Origin: Glebionis coronaria
Taxonomy: Eukaryota; Streptophyta; Magnoliopsida; Asterales; Asteraceae
Assembly: GCA_025667525.1 (NCBI GenBank)
Contig: CM046876.1
Coordinates: forward strand, 81,385,512 to 81,449,511
Length of the DNA stretch: 64,000 nucleotides
Reading direction: 5' to 3'
Both the position numbers and the translations under genes were made by a program. This document shows, piece after piece, positions 1 through 10,748 of the stretch; position 1 is the first letter of the stretch; each line of letters opens with the position of its first letter. Below the pieces are notes generated by a model that worked only from the letters and a program-made list of their open reading frames with translations, was not told where the DNA came from and searched no databases.

Positions 1-295
1 TGATCTCGTTTTTAAGCTTGGTATGGGGAACATGAAACTTGAGGGTGATTAATATTATGACACCAAAGCCCTAATTTAAGTCTTAGATTTCTTTACGAGT
101 TTCTTCCATCAAATAATTTCCAAGTTAATAAATTGTTATAACTTTTGTTTCCTTTTAAGTTTTTATCTTTCCATCGTAGTAGTAATAGTATATCTTAATA
201 AAGGCCATGATGGGTTAATTATGAGAAAAATGTGACTTTATGCTTTAAAACTATGCATTGCATGGGGTCATTGCAATGGTCGAGTGTAGGGGATT
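1..295 (+). mobile_element. E0: 3' internal tail of an Athila-like element
   Basis: Non-coding 3' end of a Ty3/gypsy element whose remainder lies left of the window. It aligns by eye with the corresponding tail of element A1 (10533-10748): the same opening around GATCTCGTTTTTAAGC, the same GCATTGCATG stretch, and the same polypurine tract AGTGTAGGGGATT at 283-295, directly before the LTR. No coding sequence is present here. Confidence 0.75.
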
Positions 296-3129
296 TAATA
301 AGTGTGTAAACACATATCCTTTTGCCACTAAAATCAAGAAAAAACAAGACCTAATCATGTGTTTTGTATCGTAAAAGTCGGAATTACGCGTGGTTTTGTG
401 TTTTTGTGTGAAATAGGTACAAATGATCAAAAGGAAAGAAAACACGGGATTTCGGTCAAATGTTGAAGAAAAGTCCAAGAAAGAGACGAAGACAAAGTCA
501 TAGAACCAAAAGTGTGCCAAAGATCACGAAAACCGGAAAATTCGACACGAGTTTAAAGGAAAGATCGTCAAAGCCAAAATCAAGCTCGATTTTAGTGGAT
601 TTAACCTTTTATGAAGATAATTGGGCTTGTGGGTCCCACATTAGACTATTGGGCCCAAAAAGCCCAATAAGAGAGCAAGTATTGATTACTTTTGGACCAA
701 GCCCATAACAAAGCCCAATTTCAAGCATACTATGGGACGGATTTAGCATATTGGGCCAAAAGCCCATTACCAATTCAAGAAATAAAAAGAACGGAAGGAG
801 TTGTGTATTGGGCCAAGCCCATTTAACCAAATATTGGGATGGTTAAAGTGAATATTAACTCACTTTTTGGTCAAACCTCACACACACTTATTAAATCTTA
901 CCCACCCACATTCATTTAGTCGATACAAACAAGAAAAAAACTCATTCACTTTCATCTCTCTCTCAAACAAAGCAGACACCCTTTTTACCCTAGTTACTAT
1001 TCCCCAAAACCCTAATCAAAAATTACACCAAAAATAATTGGGGCTTTTGCTTAAATCGTGTGATTCACACGATTGGGGATTAATTCCCCCTTATTTCGGG
1101 AAGAACATGATGGGTGGTCCTCATAAAACGTGGCATCTCCCTTTCATGTGATTGGATAAACCACATCACCACCACCATCCCTCCAATTAAAACGAGCCAC
1201 ATCATCTTCAAAGAAGCACAAGAAACACAAAGTAGGACAACCTGGCAATCCGCGTGATTAAGGTGTCTTTTCCACCGTTCGATCCAAGAGATAAAAGAGA
1301 ATAGAAGAATTAAGGGCCAAAATTGAAGATTGCTCCTCAAAAACTTCTTGAAGAAGCCATGGGGGTTGGCTATAAATACCCCCATATTTCTGTAATGTTA
1401 GGTGCCATTTTTTTTGTTTACTTTATTTTTATTTATGCAATTTAGTTTTTTAGGTTAAATTGTAATTTTAATTTTCCAGTATTGTAATCACAGTTTTAGA
1501 TACTAATAAAAATTTTATTTCAATTTAATTCATCTCGTCTTATATTTTTTTTAAGTTTCCTGCTATTTACTTTCAATTTGTTTTTATCATATTAAATATT
1601 ATTTGAAAGTTTAATAAAAGTATAATTAAATAAAAATTGGATAATAAACTTCCCTACTGGAAGTTTATAAAAAAAATCCGGTTCGATTGAAGTTGATGTT
1701 TCTGGATGATTCGGAGATGCTGATGTTTAATGGTGGTTTTGATTCGATCAAAAAGGGGGCTCAACGCTCACCCTTCTGCTCAACGGATTCGACATCAGGT
1801 TTTACTTTCTTTTAATTTTTCTTTTTGTTAATTTTAGATTAATGTTTGTTTTAGTTATTGTTTATTAAATCTGCTTGTGTAGTTTAGTATCTGTCTGGAT
1901 TTAAGTTTTTATTTACATCAGTTTAGTTTAAGTTTTATATATGTTTAATCTGCTTTTGCTTTTACTGGGGTGGAAATATGATTTTGGTTTGTTTAGTTTG
2001 CTTAAGGTTTGGTTATAGTTTTAAGTCTGCTAGTATTTAGTTTTTGGGTGGTGATATTTAAGTCTACTATTTGGTCTTGGTTTATTCAGCTTTAAGTTAC
2101 TGATATTTTAGTTTAGTTTGTCTTGTTGAATATAAGTTAAGTAGTGATCTGTTATTTTTGTTTTGAATTTGCTTATTTTTTTTTAAGTTTCCATTCATCT
2201 GGTATTTAGTTTTGATTAGTTAGTTTAAGTTTGAATTGCTTATTGTCTGAGTTTACACTTGCTTATTTTTTTTATTCATCTGCTTATTTGCTTATTTCCT
2301 GTTTCAGTAATTTGTGCTTATTTGGGTTTTGTATGGTTGCTGATTTTTGTTTGCTTATTACTGTTTTAGCTAACAGATCCATTTGGTCTACTAGTTTTAA
2401 CTGATTACTATCAATTATAAAAAAAATATATATTCAAAAAATCGTCTCCAACGAGACTCGAACCCCTGACCCGTCGTTTAACTGCCCAACACCTTTACCA
2501 TCTCCTCTAGTGCTTATTTTTTGTTTATCTTTAGTCGTTTTAATTAATATAGGATTTGATATTAGCTGTCAGTTTTTCTATATTATGTTTTTATACAAAG
2601 TTTAGTTTAATTAATTTTAATTAAAAGTTTTTAAAAGTTTTCTTTACATTCACTTTTATAAAGTTTTAAAATATAAAAAAATAAAAATATTTTAATTACT
2701 TTTAAAAATTTAAATTGTTTTCAAATTAGTTTTTTTTAAATTAGTTTTCACTTAATAGTTTTAAAGAGATTTCATTAAAAGTTTTTATAAAATTAAGTTT
2801 TTAATTAGTTTATAATTTTTAAAATAGATTTGTTTTAATTAGTTTAATTAGTTTTAAAGATTTTAATAAAAGTATTTACTTTTTAATTAGATTAAATAAA
2901 TTTTATTTTTATTTAAATTTAAAATAGTTTTCAATAGTTTTAATTAAGTAATTTTTTTAAAGTTATTTCCTTTTTAATTAGATTAATTAGTTTTTAATTA
3001 AATAGTTTTTAGTTTTTTTTAAATACCAAAAAGAGTTTAATTTACCAAGAACAATTAATCCACGTTTAAGTCCGATATCAATTCGAGTGAGTCGAGGAAA
3101 CGAACGATAATTGAAACAAAATCACTACA
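296..3129 (+). repeat. E0: 3' LTR of an Athila-like element
   Basis: The LTR begins just after the polypurine tract with TAATAAGTGTGTAAACAC, a mutated form of the A1 LTR start TGATAGGTGTGTAAACAC. A TATA box CTATAAATAC lies near 1369-1378. The right end is placed at 3129 because the flanking chromovirus LTR sequence resumes at 3130. At 2.8 kb it is longer than the A1 and A2 LTRs and is a different family. Its downstream half (about 1800-3050) is very T-rich with no ORF. The exact right end could be off by a few bases, and its target duplication cannot be checked because the left LTR is outside the window. Confidence 0.65.
2443..2513 (-). repeat. tRNA-like or SINE-derived sequence inside the E0 LTR
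   Basis: Read on the minus strand, this 71-bp stretch has a B-box-like GTTCGAGTCTC (2453-2463) and an A-box-like TGGTAAAGGTGTTGG (2486-2500), correctly ordered and spaced for an internal RNA polymerase III promoter. It is followed downstream by a T-run (ATTTTTT, about 2436-2442). It is GC-rich against very AT-rich surroundings. It is either a degenerate tRNA or the head of a tRNA-derived SINE; I could not fold a convincing full cloverleaf by eye. Confidence 0.45.
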
Positions 3130-3425
3130 TTAGTCATGTTATATCAACGTGCATGAATGCTTAGAGGGGTGACCTCATCATGCTATTAGAGGGGCTGCCT
3201 CTAATTAATATATAAAACGAGTTGAGGGATCAGCTCCTGTAACGGATGCAAGACACACACCGCAGTTAGCATGAAATCATACTACTTGTCCTAGGATGCA
3301 CCCATTCGCCCCACATGATACTAGTAACATAGGCCAAATACTGTAAAGGGACGCTGTGAGCAGTCACTCTCACCTCAGAAGAGTCATAACACGGTGCCTC
3401 CAGTACTATGGTTATGGAACCCCCA
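3130..3425 (-). repeat. C1: fragment of a chromovirus LTR, left of A1
   Basis: This stretch aligns with 16366-16660 inside the complete LTR of C2. Shared blocks include AGAGGGGTGACCTC, CCTAGGATGCACCCAT, a GGGACGCTG block and a GGTGCCTC block. It is one half of an LTR split by A1; the other half resumes at 12611. The first 545 bp or so of this LTR lie left of E0, outside the window. Bases 3421-3425 (CCCCA) are the left target duplication of A1. Confidence 0.8.
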
Positions 3426-5288
3426 TGATAGGTGTGTAAACACCCATCCTTTTTATCACTTAATTACAATAATAACCGAGCCAAAACGTGTATTTTATGT
3501 CTTTTATGTCAGAATTATGCGTGGTTTGTGTTTTTGTTGTGATTTAGGACGAAAAGGTGAAAAGTGGAGAAAACACGGGCATTCACGGGCATTTACGGGC
3601 TTTTATTGAAGAAAACGATGAAAGACGAAGTCGAGAAGTCAAGAGTGCAACAAGAACGGAAGTACAAGACCAATTCTGAAGATTTATCGAAGAAAAAGTC
3701 AAAAGACGGAAGTTTATCAAAAGCCGAAGAACTCAAGTCTAATTTATTGAAGAATTTAAAAACGAGTCAAAGAAATCCCGAGCCAAAAGTCATCAAAGTC
3801 CAAGTTCAAAGAAGATTAGAAGAATAAAGGACTAATGGTGCAATTAATGAAGATTAAAAGAAGGAAAGACTTAATCTCGCAATTAAGAAGAAATGAAGGA
3901 GGGGAGGAAGCTTCCTAATCCTCCCCTATATATAGATTAGGATGATAATTATTTTTCTTGTTGGCTAAGTGTGACAATTAGTCTTCCACCATTTACTTAC
4001 CTTGCACCTTTAATTCATGTCAATTTAAATACTTGTCAATTTAAATACCTTGTCTTGCACATTAAATTCCTTTAATTTCAAGTAAGTTTTCATTTAATTC
4101 TTGTCAATCTTTACTTTATCTTGTTGATCTCTCATCTACCTTTCTTAATCTTTGATTTTTATGTTTATGTTTGTGTTCATGTTCATGTCTTTATTTTGAT
4201 CAAGTGGGTTTTTGATTATTGTGGTTAAATTTGTTTGTTTTGTTGATTTAAACTGTTTGTTTATGATTAACTGTTGTTCTGTTAATAGTTTAGTTAAATC
4301 GTTTGCTTGATTTTGGTTAAATATGTGGTATATTCTTGTTACTGTTATCCCTTGTTCTTCGGGGTTATTTGTTGTTGTATCCGATATTCCTAGGGAAGTT
4401 CCGGATCAAGATAAGAAAGGCTGCTCATTCGGAACTCTCAAAGTTCCGAACCAGTGGGTTTCATCCGGAACATTCAAAGTTCCGGATCAAGAGTGTTCAT
4501 TCGGAACTCAAAAGTTCTGAGTCAATACTTCCGAACGAAAGTTCCGGATCAACACCAGAAGTTCCGAGTCAGTACTTCTGAAGGAAAAAGTTCCGGATCA
4601 GCAAATTCATTCGAAACTTTAGAAGTTCCGAACGAATCTTCCGAGTCAAGACTTCCGGACGAAGACTTCCGGATCAAGGGAAAGTTCTGAGTCAGCCAAA
4701 ACTTCCGAACCAAAGTTCCGGCTCAAGCTTGTTCATCCGGAAGTCTTCCGAACGAAAGTTCCGGATCAAGACTTCCATATCAAGGAGTTCCGACTCAAGA
4801 GCTAGGTTCATTCGGAAGTTGAAAGTTCCGAGTCAAGCCAGTTCATTCGGAAGTTTTGAACTTCCGAATCAAGGTGTCTTTCAGTTCTTTTTAGTCTTTC
4901 TTTTTAAATTTATGTCTTTTATTTTTAAGCTTATTTTTCCCGCCTTTTTATTTAATTGCACTTTAAATTACTTGTCTTAGCCTTATTTTAGCCTTGCCTT
5001 AGTTTAAGTTTTAGTTGCGTTTTAAGATTGCCTTAGATAGATTTAAGTTTGCGTCATTTACGTTTAGTGCCTTTTAATTTTTCGTCTCGCTTTTAAATAC
5101 TTGCCCATTATTTTAATTAGACTTAGATTTACTTTAATTGCACTTTTACTTTAAAGTTTCGCACTTTTATTTTAAAATCAACCAAAATATTCTTTTTCAC
5201 CAAAAACAATAGAGTCACATAGAGAACCTAGATCAATTCGATTAGACACACATCAAAGAACAATTTAACTGAGTAAAACAAGTTATCA
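3426..5288 (+). repeat. A1 5' LTR
   Basis: Starts TGATAGGTGTG and ends GTTATCA. A TATA box TATATATAG at 3927-3935 follows a short inverted repeat (AGGGGAGG with CCTCCCCT). A dense array of TTCCGGA and TTCGGAA motifs occupies about 4397-4880, downstream of the TATA box and so probably in the transcribed R/U5 part. Because that array has few stops it is open in several frames at once; those frames are not treated as genes. Confidence 0.92.
4397..4880 (+). repeat. Array of short CGGAA/TTCCG motifs in the A1 5' LTR
   Basis: Roughly twenty-five irregularly spaced copies of a core such as AGTTCCGGATCAA or CATTCGGAACT, typically 15-25 bp apart. The 3' LTR carries the same array at about 11717-12200. 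A related array occurs in both LTRs of A2 on the opposite strand. Confidence 0.85.
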
Positions 5289-5290
5289 AA

Positions 5291-5305
5291 TGGCGCCGCT
5301 GCCGG
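5291..5305 (+). other. A1 primer binding site (tRNA-Asp type)
   Basis: TGGCGCCGCTGCCGG, two bases after the 5' LTR. It matches the complement of the 3' end of plant tRNA-Asp (TGGCGCCGTTGCCGG) except for one C in place of T. Athila elements are known to use this primer. A2 has the same variant. Confidence 0.85.
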
Positions 5306-5538
5306 CTCTTTTCGTAAAGATTAACGGTTTTCTGTGAGAGACGCGTTGCTTTTTGGGATCCGTTCACTCGTGAGCGTTATTTTCTTGCATAAAAAAATTC
5401 AAAAAAATCATAAAAATTAACAAATTGTTAAAAATCCATAAAAATTAAAAATTTCAAAAATCCAAAAAGATTTTATCTTTATCGTGTATATATATTGTCT
5501 TTGTATTTGGTTTCTTTTTCTTTTGCATTTTCAGGTGT

Positions 5539-7833
5539 ATGCGTACTAGATCTTCTAATTATCAAGAGCCCGAGACTCAAGAAGATTTAGCTATGTCAGG
5601 TGTAAACAACAATAATCCACCGCACCTCAATAATAACAACAATGTTCTTCCACAGCCCGATCTTCAGACCATGGAGGAGCTTTGTCAACCTACCATGTTT
5701 GGACGAGGAGGACCGATTGCGCCGATGCAAATCAACGCTCCTGAGTTTTCGTTGAAGCACCACATGATTCAGCAAGTGAAAACTAACCCATTCCGTGGAT
5801 TGCCTGATGACGATGCCAACAAACACCTCGACAAGTTCATTACAATCACCCAAAGCATGAAGTTGGCTGGTGCCACAATGGATGAACTTCGCCTACAACT
5901 CTTTCCACATACTTTATTACATCATGCCGAGAAATGGTTTGATCGTCTCCCGAAGAATTCTATTCACACTTGGGATGACATGACTCAACGCTTTTTGTCG
6001 CGCTACTTTCCACCATCCATGGTCACAAGCCTTCGCAATCAAATCAGCGGTTTCATGCAAGACCCTGATGAATCTCTTTTTGATGCTTGGGAGCGATATA
6101 ATGTCTTGATTGATCGTTGTCCAAACCACAACATGCTTCCCGTCACATTGATTGATACTTTCTACAACGGATTGACTTTTCGAGATCGTGATACGATTAA
6201 TGCAGCCTCCGGTGGCACATTTATGAAAAGGATACCCGAGGAGTGTAGAGAGCTTATTGAGAACATGACTACTCACCACAAAAACTGGGATTCCTTCGCT
6301 TCTTCAAGGAACAACCCGAGAGTCAATGTTTCTTCCACCTCAGCAAACCCTGATATGACCGAACTCACCCGCATGATGACTGAAATGAGCAAAAGTATTA
6401 CGCTTCTCGCTTCAAACCAACAACAACAACAAGTTAAAGCGGTTGCTAATCCTTGTGAAACATGCGGCGGTCCTCACTCATACACCGATTGTCCTTCGAC
6501 TCAAGGAAATCCGGAAAATGTGTATGCAGCTTATGGTAATTATTCACCGGAAAATTACCAAGCTAGACCTCAAGGGGATAGAAATCTGCTGAGTTACCGA
6601 TCCAACAATTACCTTTCACCCGGTTTTTCTCCTCAAAACCAAAATCCCGCCAACAACTACAATAGAAGTAACCAAATCCCACCAAGAGCTTCTAATCCTT
6701 ATCACCCACCCGCTCAACAAACCCCACCCATTAACCCCGATGTTGAAGCCATCATGAGAACACAAGGTGAGCAAATCAAGAATCTACAGAGCCAAATAAT
6801 CAATTTGAAAGGAGATATCACGAAGCAAGGACATGAGATAAGATCCGAAGTTCGCGATAATATTCAATCCTCCTTCAGCACTCAAACAAATGAATTAAAG
6901 AATATGTTGGCTAGTTTCTTGCCCTCCACTCAACCTTCTACTTCAAGTTCTCTACCTTCAAACACCGTCACTAATCCGAGAGCCAATGTGAGTGCTATTA
7001 CTACTCGTAGTGGAGTCACCATCGTAGAACCACCAATCCCACCCCCATCATCTACACCTCCTCCACCACCATTTATCCCTACTCCTCCTACACCTAGTAT
7101 TAGTGCACCATTACCGTCTCCGCCTCGTCATGACGATGTATCTCGGACGGACCCTTCAACATCTCAACCTTTACCGACTACACCTTCACCTTCCACCTAT
7201 AAACCCAATATCCCATACCCTTCTCGCTTAGGCAAGACCAACGATCTAACAAAGGAGGACTCTCAAGTGACAAACTATATCAAGATGATTTCTCAAATGA
7301 ACTTCAGCATTAGTTTTCTTGAAGCACTTGTCCACATGCCCAAATTTGTTAAAGCATTTAAGGAATTGCTTAACAAGAAGGAGAAGCTGATTGAACTCGC
7401 CAACACACGCTTAAATGAAAACTGCTCTGCAGTTCTTCTTAGAGAACTTCCGGAAAAGCTTGGAGATCCCGGTCATTTTGTGTTGCCTTGCGTGTTCAAC
7501 AAAACTGAAGAATTTACTGCCCTTGCTGATCTCGGGGCTAGTATTAATCTTATGCCTATGAGTGTTTGGAAAACACTATCATTGCCCGACCTCACTCCAA
7601 CAAAGATGACTCTTGAACTTGCAAACCGCACTCTCGCTTACCCCGTTGGTATAGCCGAAGACGTGTTTATTAAAGTTGGCGCATTTACTTTCCCGGTCGA
7701 TTTTGTCGTAGTTGATTATGAAATGGACCCTCGTATTCCTTTAATACTTGGTCGGCCATTCTTGAGAACCGGACGTGCTTTAGTGGATGTTGCCGAAGGT
7801 GAGTTAATCTTAAGAGTCGGGAATGACTCATAA
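5539..7833 (+). CDS. gag: A1 Gag-protease ORF (764 codons)
   Basis: Encodes the capsid precursor and aspartic protease of A1. A retrotransposon Gag domain spans about residues 75-215. A CCHC-type knuckle, CETCGGPHSYTDC (C-x2-C-x3-H-x4-C), lies at residues 306-318. A proline-rich linker follows at about 490-560. The protease active-site segment DLGAS starts at residue 664, with the usual following segment rich in Ile, Leu and Met. The start MRTRSS matches the start of A2 Gag. The frame ends at TAA 7831-7833. In A2 the aligned position is inside a continuous polyprotein, so the stop may be a mutation or may mark a real end of translation; the same frame reopens at once in the next ORF. Confidence 0.9.
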   Translation: MRTRSSNYQEPETQEDLAMSGVNNNNPPHLNNNNNVLPQPDLQTMEELCQPTMFGRGGPIAPMQINAPEFSLKHHMIQQVKTNPFRGLPDDDANKHLDKFITITQSMKLAGATMDELRLQLFPHTLLHHAEKWFDRLPKNSIHTWDDMTQRFLSRYFPPSMVTSLRNQISGFMQDPDESLFDAWERYNVLIDRCPNHNMLPVTLIDTFYNGLTFRDRDTINAASGGTFMKRIPEECRELIENMTTHHKNWDSFASSRNNPRVNVSSTSANPDMTELTRMMTEMSKSITLLASNQQQQQVKAVANPCETCGGPHSYTDCPSTQGNPENVYAAYGNYSPENYQARPQGDRNLLSYRSNNYLSPGFSPQNQNPANNYNRSNQIPPRASNPYHPPAQQTPPINPDVEAIMRTQGEQIKNLQSQIINLKGDITKQGHEIRSEVRDNIQSSFSTQTNELKNMLASFLPSTQPSTSSSLPSNTVTNPRANVSAITTRSGVTIVEPPIPPPSSTPPPPPFIPTPPTPSISAPLPSPPRHDDVSRTDPSTSQPLPTTPSPSTYKPNIPYPSRLGKTNDLTKEDSQVTNYIKMISQMNFSISFLEALVHMPKFVKAFKELLNKKEKLIELANTRLNENCSAVLLRELPEKLGDPGHFVLPCVFNKTEEFTALADLGASINLMPMSVWKTLSLPDLTPTKMTLELANRTLAYPVGIAEDVFIKVGAFTFPVDFVVVDYEMDPRIPLILGRPFLRTGRALVDVAEGELILRVGNDS

Positions 7834-7842
7834 ATTTTCAAA

Positions 7843-8685
7843 ATGGGGAAGCTTACAGGCAAATACTATGGACGAGAATCAGTGAATATGATTAATGTGC
7901 TCGATGACTTTACCGTCTATAACAATCCTCTATTTGACCCGTGCATTGATAATCCACTTTTTAATGATGATGTGGATGATTCTCTATCCACTTTGGAAGC
8001 TTCTCTCATTTATGATTCTCCACCGGTCTTTGATGCTTATGATGATGATGATTCTAGCTCAGATTCGGATGATTATGATGACCTTACTTCTGAGTATCCC
8101 GAGCTGCCCACGTATGATGATTTCGATGAGGCCGATACTCTTTCGAGCGATTCTTCACATGATGAAGATCCTCCGACATCACTCGATCCTACTTTGGACG
8201 ATTACTCATTTGAGGAAGACTTCTCTGAATTTCTCAACACTTACTTCCCTCATGAGAGTGATGCTCCTCCTTATGATTTTGAAGATTATCGTCTTGATCC
8301 TACTTTGGATTTGAAGCACATTCTTTCAAAGGAGAAGAAACCAGTCGACACCGATATCCGCAGGACGTATGAGTTAACACCTCTTTGTCCATCTTCTCAG
8401 GACGAGGTTGTGCTTCTTCGCGGATCTTCTTCACGCTCTGCTGAGCCTGAGTGCTATTTTCCCCTAAAGGAAAAGGTTTTCGACCCCGGTATCGATATTC
8501 TGCAGCCATCTCAGTATCCACCTGATGAAATAAAAGGAAAAATCTTTGGAAACTTTGAAGACATGCTTGCACCACTTCAACCTTGCTTCCACCGTGCTCC
8601 ATCGCTGCTTAAGGGAACCTTGCCTACTCTTATTTGGCTTGCCTTGTTCGCCTTAAGCTTGTGCTATTTGATGGACGAAAACTAA
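7843..8685 (+). CDS. A1 acidic extension ORF, in frame with Gag-PR
   Basis: Continues in the same frame after the TAA at 7831. Its start (MGKL, then VNMINVLDD) matches the post-protease linker of A2, so it was once part of one polyprotein. It is strongly acidic (runs of Asp, Ser, Glu at about residues 65-150). Where A2 leads into reverse transcriptase, this protein instead carries about 110 unrelated residues and ends in a hydrophobic stretch (about residues 258-276, WLALFALSLCYLM). No RT motif is present. Whether this tail is a remnant of deleted pol, an env-like membrane segment, or chance coding sequence cannot be told from the sequence. Confidence 0.7.
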   Translation: MGKLTGKYYGRESVNMINVLDDFTVYNNPLFDPCIDNPLFNDDVDDSLSTLEASLIYDSPPVFDAYDDDDSSSDSDDYDDLTSEYPELPTYDDFDEADTLSSDSSHDEDPPTSLDPTLDDYSFEEDFSEFLNTYFPHESDAPPYDFEDYRLDPTLDLKHILSKEKKPVDTDIRRTYELTPLCPSSQDEVVLLRGSSSRSAEPECYFPLKEKVFDPGIDILQPSQYPPDEIKGKIFGNFEDMLAPLQPCFHRAPSLLKGTLPTLIWLALFALSLCYLMDEN

Positions 8686-10748
8686 GTCTTTGATCCTGGT
8701 GGATACGTTTCATGCTTCTTCCGTTGATAATCAAGTTCGAGTCAGGCTCACGACTCGGTTAACAAAAACCAAGCGCTTCTTGGGAGGCAACCCATGCATT
8801 TATCTTTTAGCTTTCTTTATCCTAAGTGTAGGGGAGACCCGTTAGTTTGCTATTTTCTCTCCTCTCTTCTTATAATCAGGGATTCGAGCTTCAATGATCC
8901 ACTTTTGACGATTCTTGACGACCCGTGATTCCGTGTCCACTTCTTCCCGGTTCTATCCTAAACTCTTTTCGATTCACTATTTTATATTTTCTCAATATTA
9001 AAATAGGAATCTCTTTAGTTGTCTCTTCCTTAGCAAGATTTAAACAAAGTGCACAATGTCCTAAGTGTAGGGGAGTTTACTCCCACATGCTTAAACATTG
9101 AGGACAATGTTTATCTTAAGTGTAGGGGGACTTCTATCGAAGTTAAGTGGTCTTTTCCTTGTATTTGTCCTCATTTTAACCGGAAAATCAATTTTTCGAC
9201 ATTTTTCAAAATTTTTGATCTATTTTGGCCTATTAATTTTTATCTTTGTATAGTTATTTTCTTGCCTTATTAGAATAAATCTTTAATAAAGTTGTTTTAA
9301 TTTTCAAACGTTGTGAATCTCTTGACTCAACCCGGGTTTACTTATCTAAGTTACTCTAGCTAGTATCCTTAACGTGTTTAAATCAAGTTTTGCTAGGCTT
9401 TTATATAGGGAGCTATAAAACGCGAAAGTCTTAACTCTCACGGGTTAAGAACAAGAACTTTTCGCAAGTTCCTATAATTGATCCTAGAGAGTCATTTATC
9501 AAGGGAACTTTAAAACGCGATTTCTAAAACTTGAAAAAGTCTAAGAGTTTGCAAGATCCTATAGGCGACTCGAAAACCCAAAACTTTGATTTAATAGGCT
9601 AAGTATCCACGAGTCTCATTCCTTGAGATTTTAAACTGTGGAGAACGAGAGATGATAGAGCCAATTATAAGTTCGGTATTCTTTCGTGAATTTATGTGAG
9701 TTAATTATGAGCCTATTCTCCCATCGCTTGATAATAATTTATCTGCTAATAAATAAGGTTGTACGATTTGAAAAGTTACTTAGCTTCTAGCCCAAGATCG
9801 TTTAAAATTTGCTCGGTATGGATTAGAGTTCATAGCCAATGCATAACTTATTGAAGCGGGATGCGAAGATTGGCGAGTCCAAAAAGGTCCTAACAAGGCA
9901 TGAGGGCTATATTTTGTTGCTAAAAAGATCCAAAGTGATGTGAAGAATCATTTATCGAAAATCAATATGAAGGATCGAGACACACGACGAAAAGCAAAAA
10001 CTCCCCAAAAGTCATGGAGAAGTGTATCCGAAAAGACCCTAACAAGGTATGAGGATAAATAGATCCAAGTCATAAAAGGAGGCGGATCGTTGTATATCAA
10101 AGTCCAAAATAAAGATTAGAGAAAAATGAAGAAGTCGTGGTCCAAGTATGAATCTCTCAAAACTTCAAGTGAGGAAATTCCATTTATGAAGAGAAGACCA
10201 TAATTTCATGAACGTCTCTCAAGGTTTGAAGTATGAAGTCGCTGCCAAATATCGGTCCGAGAAAGGTCTCAAATCGCGAAGCGAGTTATGCCAAGATATG
10301 AACTTTATGAGGACCCGAGAAGCAGTTTTAAAAGATTTTGTCCTTTAGCTAACTATTGATTAAATCGTTCACTTTATTTTCAGCCTAATAAACTATCGAA
10401 ATAAGTCAACAATGTATCCTCGTGATCATTCAAGACAACAATAAAATATAAGAGATACACCTAGGAATAAGGGAGTCTAAGTGAATAATTGGCCCACATG
10501 AGTTCGTGTTAGTTTACTAACTTATAATAACAACGATCTCGTTTTTAAGCTTGGTTTGGAGAATGTGAAAACTTGAGGATGATGATTATTCATGACATTT
10601 CCAAAACCCAAGGTATGCTTCTTGATTTCTTATAATTTTCTATCTCTTTAATAAAGGCCACTATGGATTGATTATGATGAAAAATGTAAACGTGCTTTGT
10701 AACTAATGCATTGCATGAGGACATTGCAATGGTCAAGTGTAGGGGATT
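8686..10748 (+). other. A1 3' non-coding internal region with repeated polypurine tracts
   Basis: No gene. It contains the Athila-typical block AAGCGCTTCTTGGGAGGC (about 8771-8789) and CATTGAGGACAATG (about 9095-9109). AAGTGTAGGGG(G)A occurs at 8824-8835, 9063-9074 and 9118-9130, and the terminal tract AAGTGTAGGGGATT at 10735-10748 abuts the 3' LTR. The corresponding part of A2 (31700-33608, minus strand) has the same layout, so the region is conserved although it encodes no protein. Confidence 0.8.

Noticed and set aside
4323..4980. Several overlapping ORFs in the A1 LTR (and copies at 11658-12314)
   Set aside because: They are open in three frames because of the repeated CGGAA motif array; no frame is preferred and there is no protein character beyond the repeat.
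5596..6279. Minus-strand ORFs across A1 gag
   Set aside because: Antisense shadows of a well-supported Gag frame.
7895..8602. ORFs overlapping the A1 acidic ORF in other frames
   Set aside because: Shadows caused by GAT-rich codons; the in-frame continuation of Gag-PR is the better reading.
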